DNA of 64,000 nucleotides from Glutinoglossum americanum (lineage: Eukaryota > Ascomycota > Geoglossomycetes > Geoglossales > Geoglossaceae), in NCBI GenBank assembly GCA_020080175.1, contig JAGHQL010000070.1, forward strand, positions 1 through 64,000, in the 5' to 3' direction. Both the position numbers and the translations under genes were made by a program. The notes under the pieces are model-generated. The model saw only the letters and a program-made list of their open reading frames with translations. It had not been told where the DNA came from and did no database searches. This document shows, piece after piece, positions 54,764 through 64,000 of this stretch. Position 1 is the stretch's first letter. Each line of letters begins with the position of its first letter.

Positions 54764-55999
54764 CTACTTCACATACACGGAATTCCTCAAGAACTCCTTC
54801 ATATGCTGTGGAGATCCGAAATACAGCTCCTCTCCCATGGGTCTCCCATCTGATATTGGAGTTGTTGGCACCTCTATAACTTGGTTCTTCTTCCAATTAT
54901 CACTCCCGCTCATCCTCGACAAATAGGCTAGTGCGTCATCCCACGTTCCGCTTCGTAGGCTGGCCTCTGAGAAGTCGAATTCGCGTAAAGTGCGTCTGTG
55001 CCGTCGAATGAAGGAATCGATTTGGCTGGCGTCCAAGACAGAATTTTTCAATTCCATCTGCTTTAGTCGCTTAAAGCGGGTTCGCTTGGGTTTTTCTCTC
55101 CTATCTGTCCGGAAGATTGGCTCGGAGTCTAGTGTAAATGGGCAAGGTCCCTTTACACCTTTCCAGCGGAAAAAGAGTCGTTCTAAGTTTGCTGAAAACC
55201 CAGCAAGAAAATCATGGAGGAATCTAAGATGGTCCGTTGCACCATTCCTCGATTCGAAGCTCCAACCATCCATGTGAATTGCCAGTTTCTTTATCTGTCC
55301 CCATCGCTTTGCGGAATTTGGTAATGTTCCAAACCCTGGCATCGCACGGAGATAGAAAACGCCAGCCGGGTGGATAGGTAGAAGGGACAGTGTAGTTAGA
55401 TTCGTCAGTGGAGCTCTCTCCACTGCGATCCTGAGACTGATGAGCGCATAATCGACGGAGCATCGGCGATATCTCTGCGCAGGCTCCTGTCCTGGACACG
55501 AGATCTTGAGGTGCTCTATGTCGCGCATCGCTTTAAATGCGCGGATAAACGCCGGGATATTTGTCGCGGCGTGGAAAAGCGGGTTGTACTGCTTGATGAG
55601 CATATCGCTCATCTCCCACGATCCATACTTGGGCCGTTTATGGCGAGATATGGGTGAGGGGTTGTTGACGCTAGGTTCATACACATACACTCGTTCCTCT
55701 CCCGTGACTGGATCTAGGAGGGGTGGCAAGAATGTCTCGGATGTATGCTCCATCTTGAACGTCAAGGTCCGGATATGGTGACCTATCCGTTCCAGAGCGG
55801 CCATCCTGGCAGGTCTGGTGAAAGTCCCCATGCGAAAGGTCACTTGTACGTCGCGGAATAGAACCGGGGCGCCGCGAACACTGAAGTCATGGCATGCTCG
55901 ACGGAAATTAACGAGGTCATCTTTTGGTAAACAATCGAGAAAGGTGTCTCGAGTGGTTTTGTCCCACCAGAATCTGAGAAAGGCGGAGCCGTATCCCAT
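54764..55999 (-). CDS. fungal F-box-like protein
   Basis: Single coding exon of 411 aa starting MGYGSAFLRFWWDKTTRDTF. The N-terminal LDCLPKDDLVNFRRACHDFS followed by FRDVQVTFRMGTFTRP is the fungal F-box-like pattern. The rest (IRTLTFKMEHTSETFLPPLL, AFKAMRDIEHLKISCPG, LERLFFRWKG, LKQMELKNSVLDASQ, FDFSEASLRSGTWDDALAYL) resembles degenerate leucine-rich segments. The start was set at the first ATG. An intron-like GTGAGT..AACAG lies upstream in the presumed 5' UTR (about 56038-56118). A role as an SCF substrate adaptor is inferred from the family only. The gap between this gene and the previous one (54094-54763) holds no coding signal. Confidence 0.8.
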   Translation of the reverse strand: MGYGSAFLRFWWDKTTRDTFLDCLPKDDLVNFRRACHDFSVRGAPVLFRDVQVTFRMGTFTRPARMAALERIGHHIRTLTFKMEHTSETFLPPLLDPVTGEERVYVYEPSVNNPSPISRHKRPKYGSWEMSDMLIKQYNPLFHAATNIPAFIRAFKAMRDIEHLKISCPGQEPAQRYRRCSVDYALISLRIAVERAPLTNLTTLSLLPIHPAGVFYLRAMPGFGTLPNSAKRWGQIKKLAIHMDGWSFESRNGATDHLRFLHDFLAGFSANLERLFFRWKGVKGPCPFTLDSEPIFRTDRREKPKRTRFKRLKQMELKNSVLDASQIDSFIRRHRRTLREFDFSEASLRSGTWDDALAYLSRMSGSDNWKKNQVIEVPTTPISDGRPMGEELYFGSPQHMKEFLRNSVYVK

Positions 56000-58269
56000 T
56001 GCAAGAGAGCATGTCGTCAATTGGGGGGTAAGACTGTTTAGAGAAGATGAATTAGTGAAGGTGTTCCTTGAGCTAAGGAGTTTTCAAAAAACAGAGAAGG
56101 ATTTGTAACGGCACTCACCTTTTGTTCGATGTGGATTATTCCGGATATCGCTCAGGCTACTTCTTGAATGTAAGATGAATGTCCGTGCCTATATTAAGAG
56201 GTAGTGGCAAATATTCGGAGGAAAGTAAGAAAGAATGGAAGGGTTGAAGTATGGAACAAGAAGAGTGGAGAAGGGGTTATTTGTTTGAGGACGGAATATC
56301 AACTCTCGATAATTCGCAGACACAAGAATTTAAGTAGAGCCAGCCATCCACATCCATCAACAAAGGAAAAAGCAGCCCTTCCCTTAGTATCATCACGTGG
56401 AGATAGGAAGAATGAGTCAACGATCAAAACGTTTCGAAACGGACAAGGAAGCGGAAGCAAAGCACTATCTAGTACTTCTTCGAATGCGCGATGGCGGGGA
56501 AGAGTCGTTGTACTTCCGTCGTGTGCGAGGTACGGGGCCTCTGACCTTTTTTCCGCGTTGGTGGGAAAGCTCAGCCGCAGGGAAAGTTTCACCAGCGGGC
56601 CAATCATCGCGCCGAACGCGCGGAAACCTCAGGATACGCGGTTCGCGTCCGCCTGTGGACTTGGCGGCGGGGTGGCCTGGGCAAGGCCAATGGGCGCGGG
56701 GAGGAACGCGTTTGCGGGGAAGGAGCGGAAGGCGATGAGGCATTTACACGAACTACACGCGTAAACGGGGTAAGGTGGAGCAGAGGCCAGACCAGGCCGG
56801 CCCTTCCACTACGGGGATTCGGAGGAAGAGTCATCAGAAAAACGGCTGCCGATGGTCAAGTGGCTGGGCTGGTGGTGGGTTTTTGTGAGACGGCGGGGAA
56901 CGGCCGCCGCCAGTGGAGAACTACCACGCGCCTCTTCCTTTTTTTCTCCAGCCATCTCCACTCACGTCTCGCTATCTATTCTTTTTTATTTTTTTATTTT
57001 ATTTTATTTTTTTCGTTATCTTCCAAGCCATACTAGCCACTTCATTTGTTGTTTCTTCGCGGTGAGGTCCATCGCGGGGTCCGCACCACCACCCCTGCTG
57101 CTTTGGGATGTACGTAGTATGTACGAGCAGAAAAACCCTTGTAGATGTCGAGATACCCGTGTGGGATCGGCTGCAGGGAACATTACATACTAACTGCGTT
57201 AGCGCGCCCATGGAATGCCTGTGAGAAGCTGCTGGAATGCCGGAGCGTGCTCCTCTCGGTGGTGCGTGCTAGCACCGGCGGCAAGCTAGCTTCCTCCTTG
57301 GGTGATACAGCACATGTATGCCGGTGCACCATCAGTAGTGGGAATGCGGCGGATAATCGGAACTCGGTGTGAGAGAGAAAACAACCCCGCCATACCGGGA
57401 ATTCATTGAATGGAGAATGTTTTAATATATCTGAAGGATTCAAGACTCGAGAAACCAATATTTCTAGGGAATGGATAGACGCTCTGAGCCCTTGGCAGGA
57501 CTTAGGGAATTCTATAGGCATAGCTACTATATTGAACGGCGACATTAGCTATGCGGGTAATATCCCCGATAGCTATCACTACCGAGGAGCACCCTCCAAC
57601 CCCCCCCCCACCCAACAACCTACGAGACCCCATTCCAAACACCTCAAGAATACCCAACTAAACCATTCCACCGCGCAGATATCCACCATCCCCCCCCCCA
57701 AAAAAAAAGACATCCCACCAGGAATGAACCAATAAACCCAATCTACGAGACCCCCATTCCAAACACTTTCACGTAAACAACTAACCAAGCCATCCATTCC
57801 ATCACGCAATCCCACCCAGAAAAAAAAAAAAGAAAAAACTCGTGGCATATCAAGGGAATCCCCCGTCCCCTCCTACTACAACACTCTTCACGTGCCCCCC
57901 CCCCCCAAAAAAAAAGGGGAGGAAGGTTTAGCGGTCCAGACGAAGTGAACATTCGAGCCTCCTTACGGGACTTTTATGTCATAGTGTAAAACACACTTTG
58001 TTAAATCTTTGTTTTAATTCTTGTTTTCTTTCTTAGCCTGCTTAAAGCTGCGAAAAGAAAAAACTCATAACAGAACCGCTTCCCAAGAACCCTCAACCAC
58101 AGCTTACTTTTTCGATCTCGAAAGCTAGCTGCTGGTGGAAAGGTTTAGGGGGGGATGGGAGTCCGTAGGCTCTAAATTAAACGAGAGATGTGAGAGAAAC
58201 CAAAAACGACTGGGGGGAGTCGGGGAGCCCGAGTAAAAGCTTTAAGATGGTTTTAAATCTAGCCTTTCA
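56000..58269. other. intergenic, no supported gene
   Basis: About 2.3 kb. A GC-rich open stretch at 56380-56760 is open in several frames and lacks domain features. T-rich pentamers occur near 56980-57015. A low-complexity block at 57590-57920 has C-runs, A-runs and a degenerate duplication of CTACGAGACCCC.ATTCCAAACAC. No RNA gene was recognised. Confidence 0.45.
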
Positions 58270-60884
58270 TCAAGTCTTGACATCCACCTTCTCCGTTGGG
58301 GTCCCTGAATCTGAACCCTCTTGCTCGGTAACTCGTCCCTCCCTTCCCTGAATGGCGGGCTTCTTCTTTCCCAAAATGTCTAGCCCGATGGACTTGAAAG
58401 TAAATGCCATGCTGTGTCTTCCTTCCCATAACGGGTACACCGCTACGCACAATGCTGAGAAGAACAACCATGCAATACCGACGGACACCCAACCTGTGAA
58501 GAAAGATTTGGAGAAGATGTAACCCGAGCCATAGAGTGGCATTGGCCAAAGTACGAGGAGAATGAGCGTCATGGCAACGGTCATCCACCTGGCGATCTTA
58601 CCAGCAGCGACGTACCTAGCTTCGTCATCCTCAGGGGTAGTAGCCTCGTTCCCTAGGACGACCTCCGGATCGGTTGCTACGGATTTGTCATCGTCCGCCC
58701 GACGGATGGCGCGCATGGAGGCGTAGTCGTAGTCCTCGGGTCCAAACGCGTAGGTGAGGATGGGGATATAGACACAGGGGCTGAGGAGTGCGGCGACGTT
58801 ACCGGCTAACATGGGGTTGCTATAGGTTCACCTTGTGAGAAATTTCAAGGTCAGCGAAGGGCATCGTTGGGGGCTCACTTTGCACCGGTGCTATCCACGC
58901 TAAGGCTTCCATACTGCTTCTTCGCTGTAACGAGCCAGGCAACCAGGCTAGTGATCAGACCAAGAACAGGAGATAGAGTAGCAGCGATCATGTTCTGGCG
59001 TTTCCAGAGTAATGTCAAAGAAGCAGGTAACACAGCTGACGACACAATTACGCCCATCAGGAGGTATAGATACCCCAAGGATATACCTATTCCCGCGACC
59101 GTTAACTACCTGGCACACTTGTCACTGAACAAGAGAAAACTGCTCCGTCGCTTACCAATGTAGTATAATCCCACTGAGAACCCGGCCATAATGAGAGCAA
59201 ACCCAACAACGCAGAGATGAGCCATATAGATGAGCCTCCGACCACTAGCTTGGGGGTTAAAGTATGTTTGATAGATATCATAGGTGAAAATGGATGACCT
59301 GCGTTTTGCCTTAGTTAGCCCCAGGCCCCGCTTAAAACCAGCAAATATGAAAGACACGTACACAGCAATCAGCTCAGCTGAGGACGCAGAAGTTACGGCC
59401 ATAAAGACAAGTAAAAGCGTGCATGCCGCCCCGCCCTTACCCAATAGGGCCACTGCCGCATTTGGCAACACCAAGCCTGCATTGACATCTGCGGGAGCCA
59501 TCCGATGAGGGTATGTGGGGAACGCGGGGTTTGTCTCTGTTGCAAGAGCTGCAAGACCCATTGTCGTCGCACAGAGCCAGGGCTAAAAATACACTGCCGT
59601 CAGTCGATGTTCGGAAATTGGGATGCCATCTTTGGTTGAAATTCCAGAGTGACTTACAATGGCAAACCAACTAAGACCACCCATAACATAACCGGGGAGG
59701 GCAGAAACTGGGTGTGCAGCAATAGCCTTGTTGTAGTAACCGTTGTCGCAGAAAACGGTGCCGAAATTGCCGACAATGTTAATTACGAAGAAGATGGCGC
59801 CTTCTTTTGACCTCATAGTCAGGTAGCTCCCTTCAGCGTTGCCTTCGACTGGGTGTGCTTTGGCGGCCTCGACGAGCAAATCGTACACTTTGCCGGGAGA
59901 TCCCAGAATATTACTCGTTGCGTACGTGGTAAACGCAAAGCTAAGCCCAAAATGTCAACAGGGGTCACCGAGCTTTGGGGGTCGCTTAGGGTCGAGGACT
60001 GACATGAAGAGAATAACCAAAATCATCACGGTATGTACGTAATCTGTTAGGAAGGTGGCTTTGATACCACCAAACATTGTATACAGCACGACTCCCACCG
60101 GTAACAAGAAACAAGCTGCTGCCGTGGGCACGCCAGTCAAACTCGTCACCACCGCACTGCCACCAGTGAGTAACATAGCCGTGACCAGAATATTCGTGCA
60201 TAGTCCGAATATAGTAAAGACGATGTGTGCATAGACGCCATATCGAGCACGAATGACTTCCAGGAAGGTGTGAGCGTTTGGTGCCCGACGTTTGAGCTCA
60301 ATTGCAAGCGTCGCAAAAAGGATAATTTGCACTGTTGCTCCAGAAGCATACTACCTAGCGTCAGTTGGACATGTGCTGCTCTATAGCTAATTTGGAGACT
60401 CACCCAGAAGGGGCCCGAGACGCCGTATTTATAAGCTACACCTGAAGACTGTAAGAGCGTAGCAGCCCTGTATCCCTTCAATCAGCGGCTGCTCTGACCG
60501 GGTGATATTCGAAAAAAAGGCCCATTATTTACCATGTCCAACTACTAACGACAGCACTCGCTACCAACCCAGATCTGACCGTCCTCCCAGCCGTACTAAA
60601 CATTTCACTAGTTTGGACCTCATTCTGATATCTACAAGAGGCGTTTGTCAGCAGGAGCTTCAATTGAGAACATAGGCAAATATTATATAAAATAAATAAT
60701 AAAACGTACCTTTTCAGAATCCATGTTGTCAAGATCATTCCAAAGGCAAAGGCAAACCTAGAGCGGAAAATTATCAGACCATGCACGCAGATTGTAGCAG
60801 CCTCTTAGGATTCGCTGGACAGCCCTACCCAAGCCCGAGCACAATGCCATATCCAAATCCCTTGTCCAGAGGTGGACTCCCCAT
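58270..60884 (-). CDS. dur3: urea/H+ (or Na+) symporter, DUR3 family
   Basis: Nine exons: 60884-60829, 60757-60710, 60631-60533, 60467-60404, 60350-60004, 59940-59658, 59582-59156, 59086-58879 and 58819-58270. They total 2082 bases and every phase closes, giving 693 aa, the normal DUR3 length. The SSS-fold helices are evident: [110 protein letters not shown] and [18 protein letters not shown]. The Asp/Glu-rich loop and Lys-rich C-terminus are cytosolic features of the family. DUR3 imports urea at the plasma membrane and is usually induced under nitrogen limitation; GATA-type sites were not assessed. The frame is intact. Confidence 0.93.
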
Positions 60885-63800
60885 CGCTGCGGATTGGTCT
60901 CGTTTGAGGTCTCACAAATCACACGAGAACGCTCAGATTAGGTTTCGAAAGTCGGCGGCCTCACAAAAACGGGGACTTGTCGATCACCACAAGTTCGGTG
61001 AGGGTATATGGAGCTTAAATGTGCTCGCATGATATGGATTGTCCGGAATCTCGCCACTGAAGTCCGCAACGAATTTTCGCAAGTCAACAGACTGAAAAAA
61101 AGGAAAGCTACAGGCAGCATCCTGAAACTCTAGAAGACCTTGGGACAGCTTGGCTCGCCGAATCAATTCGAGCTCTTTCGGGATTTTTTACCGTTTGTGC
61201 GATAAGAGCAGGGCGTTGTTAGTTGGAGTATGGAGGACGATGTTTGCGATTGTAATACATGTAGTCAGCCTCGCTTGAGACTGCATTTTGGATTTAGCCG
61301 GGGTTGCTATTGGCTTCTGCAAGCCTTATCTGCACCAGAACGAAGATCGACAGGTGGGAGATAAGGAATGAGCTTCCGAAGGCGCAGCGAACTACTCGTA
61401 AGGATGTATTGTACTTCCCCCACGCAAACAGCAAGAAACATACAGCTCAGCCAAAACAAACATCTAGGTTCTCCGCGGGAAGTGAGAGCGAATCAGAAAC
61501 AGCTCAGAGTGCTCTGTGGGCATGAAAAGCTTCAGAATTATTGGTGTACCATCGAAGCGAACGACCGTCAATTCTCAATCCTATGGAAACGGGTAAGGCT
61601 CCGCTGAGAACTTCTACTACAGCCATACAATTTATAACGAATATGCAGTTAAAAAAAATCCTTGGCCTTCCAACCGCCCAGTGATTCGCACGAAACCTAG
61701 TTTGGCGTGCTGCACCAAAGGGAAATTCGGCGGCTGCCGCCGTGCTAACAAAGCAACTATTTGTTTGGGGGTTTCTGGGAAAAATAAAAAAACTAACTAA
61801 TTTCGGCTTTGAGAGGATCCCCAAGATACCAAGGGAAAAAACCAGGCTATCCTGTTGCGATATCGGGAACCCTCTAGGTTGCAATGAACTTTTGAGTGTT
61901 TAAGTGGTCAAGACATCCCGGAGGGGGGGCTGTATGGGCTTTGCAGATCCTGCGATCCAAACTCCTGGGAATAATCCTAGACCTCGTCTTTTTTCTCGTG
62001 TCACCCCAGATCCCACGTCTTCTGTTAGAGCGTTGCGTGGGCGGTTCATCTTCGGAAGGGGTAGGGATCGGGGACTGTACCAGATCAGGTTATCCAGTTT
62101 GTGTCCACCACTTTTCGCATGGTAGCTCCATATAAGCTATGGCCAACCAAGACAAAAGCAACGCGACGCTGCAAAACCATAAAAATCCATATCCTATGCC
62201 TACTATCTTAGGTACATACAGTAATCCTGCAGGTTGCAAAAGAAAATCGCTATCGTGACCAAATAACATGACTACCAATTGAATATTACAAGACGCGCTG
62301 ATACTCGGATCCAGTAATCGACCCGGGTACACTGAACTTTTCTTATTTAACAAGACAAGAAGTTGCGTCCTCCGACCCAAGAGGAAGAACTTTCGGAATC
62401 GGCGCTTCGCGCGTAGCCCGCCCGGGCGTTTTGGTCGTGTGACTCATTTGTACTGCGGGCCGCCTGGAGGTCCACCGGGTCCTGGCAAGGTATGGTGCAC
62501 ACCGGAATTCTGCGATTGAATGTCCGGACGGTTCCTGCCGTGGAGGATTAGGTATCGCATCGCAACTCTCGGACGAAATATATAGGTGGCTGGGGACACA
62601 AACCTAAGGTCCTGCGTGAAGGAGCAAATCGTACACGAAACTTCCTGTGAACGGTGAGTAGCCGCAGGTGGATCCTTTAGCCTCAAGATATGGCTTACGC
62701 TATATGGGTGGAAAGAAAGTGGGATCACCGGCAAGAAGCAGAATGTGAACCAAGGCCTAGACGAACTCAACTATGAATTCTAAATCAACGCATGCCAAGT
62801 ACTCGCTATCTTACCATCGCTTGACACAATGAGCTTGATAATATCAGTATGAGTCTCCGTCGATGATCGAAGTGCTGGGACTTACCAGTGTGGTTTCCGC
62901 AATGATGGCATTGAGCCTGCCAACCTTAAGTCGCCGTTCCCGGATCCACCCGTGTCCGATCTCACGAGCTAACTTACAGTGACATTTTCATAGCCCTTCA
63001 GAGGCGATGTAAACTCTGCAACACATATGAGCATCTATTCCCCCCGAAAGCTACGGGATTGTACCATGAGTTCCGAATGTGAAACAAAACTAGTATTGAG
63101 CTAAAGTTTAGTAGGTACGGCGAACTTGACGAACAGATGGTAACTCACAAACATATTTCGCGGTTATTTAATGCTTCTGTAAGGACGATCTTTATTGTCG
63201 TTGGAAGTAAAATAGCTGGAAGAGAGGTGATCTTTGTATTATCATGAACGCGCGTTGTGGCAAGAGCCTTAAGGTGAGGCTCTGCGGCATATTCCGCATG
63301 ATGCACATCATTCAGGGGACTGCTTGCTAAATGCTGCCCCTTTGTCACCTATATCAAATACCGATTGCATGCGCTAGTTGTACTATGGGATTAAATTCGG
63401 ATTTCAAATTACGGTTTGATGACCTCTGAAGACGCCATGTCTCGAAAGCCCTTTTTGTCGGGGACGATTGAAATGCAACCCACTGATGGGGGCACGGAGC
63501 GTTGATGGTTGATGACACGCGATTCCCTGCCTTCTCATTCTATCAATCCGCATGACTAAGGTCACTCCTGACCGTCTGTAAGCATCAAAAAGATTATTCA
63601 CTAAATACAAAAGCGGGGTAATTCGAGTCCCTTACGGAAGGGAAACCCTGAATACACGCGATCTTAAGGTACCGGTACAAGCCCTTACTACTGATTGAAG
63701 CTTCCCTTTCCGGTAGGCTGGTCGCCATACGTGACATAGGGCGAGGACCCAGGTTGTGCAGGAGTATCTACTGGGTCTTGAAGAGGAGGATAGCACAGTG

Positions 63801-64000
63801 GCCAAGGTAGAAATAAATGAAATGCTTCGTTTCTAAGAAAGCCTTTAGCCTCAGTTCATAATCCACTATGATGGGAAAATACCATGCGTAACAAAGCTTC
63901 CGAAATTCCTACCAACTATGCAATGCCATGTTGCACCCTTTCGTGAGTCAAACTACGGCCATCAGCAGTCTAAAAACACGATCGCCGTCATAACGAAGTG
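60885..64000. other. right end, no supported gene
   Basis: About 3.1 kb. The first few hundred bases should hold the DUR3 promoter. Beyond that, short frames on both strands (for example around 61500-61880, 62090-62380 and 62440-62770) lack domain features or convincing splice joins. No RNA gene or clear repeat was recognised. A gene with its main part outside the window cannot be excluded. Confidence 0.4.

Noticed and set aside
56204-56764. Plus-strand open frame of about 186 codons
   Set aside because: It starts only at a non-ATG codon, is basic and low in structure, lies in GC-rich DNA open in several frames, and shows no family features.
62090-62770. Two minus-strand frames near the right end
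   Set aside because: One has a possible hydrophobic helix, the other a Gly/Pro-rich end, but neither has family features or splice joins, and they may be chance frames.
1-64000. LTR retrotransposons, tRNA, rRNA and CRISPR arrays
   Set aside because: No paired LTRs, reverse transcriptase or integrase motifs were seen; no cloverleaf-like tRNA with matching A and B boxes was recognised; no regularly spaced short repeats fit a CRISPR array.

Overview
The window looks like filamentous ascomycete (Pezizomycotina) nuclear DNA. Genes are interrupted by short introns (about 42 to 126 bases, one of 221) with GT..AG ends and CTAAC/CTAAT-like branch sites. The families are typical of that group: HET proteins, a patatin/NB-ARC/TPR NLR, a NACHT NLR, DUF6594, DUF3716, F-box proteins and a DUR3 urea transporter. 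Mobile elements are decayed almost only by transitions, as expected from RIP or cytosine deamination. The species cannot be named from sequence alone.

Layout. 0-6 kb: a GC-rich doubtful reading frame, an MFS monocarboxylate-type transporter, and a HeLo-like protein with a C-terminal ubiquitin-like domain ending in Gly-Gly. 6-21 kb: an AT-richer accessory block with two PD-(D/E)XK-like genes, a DUF3716 gene, a Tc1/mariner element with TA duplications, a Helitron Rep/helicase gene, and many dispersed and tandem repeats. 21-25 kb: small secreted or decayed genes, one encoding Cys-peptide repeats between Lys-Arg sites. 25-30 kb: HET and TPR relics, an apparently intact gene joining an Hsp70-like N-terminal stub to two retropepsin-like domains, and a DUF6594 membrane protein. 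30-37 kb: an RRM-like conserved protein, a BTB protein and a secreted HExxH metallopeptidase-like protein. 37-43 kb: a complete patatin-NB-ARC-TPR NLR with 15 nearly identical TPRs. 44-48.5 kb: exons of a SesA/HeLo-like-NACHT NLR that run straight into an isocyanide synthase-TauD dioxygenase. 49-56 kb: a SprT-like protease with duplicated SUMO-interaction-like motifs and two F-box proteins. 58-61 kb: a nine-exon DUR3 urea transporter. The last 3 kb shows no supported gene.

How it fits together: housekeeping or transport genes (MFS, F-box, DUR3, BTB) flank a dense set of genes and relics of the kind used in fungal allorecognition and programmed cell death (HeLo-like, HET, patatin-NLR, NACHT-NLR), mixed with mobile DNA. 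The two most unusual objects are the NLR/isocyanide-synthase exon chain on the minus strand at 44.4-48.5 kb and the HeLo-like/ubiquitin-like protein at 4.8 kb. Exon joins below were chosen by splice-site motifs, reading-frame closure and family conservation; none has transcript support here.
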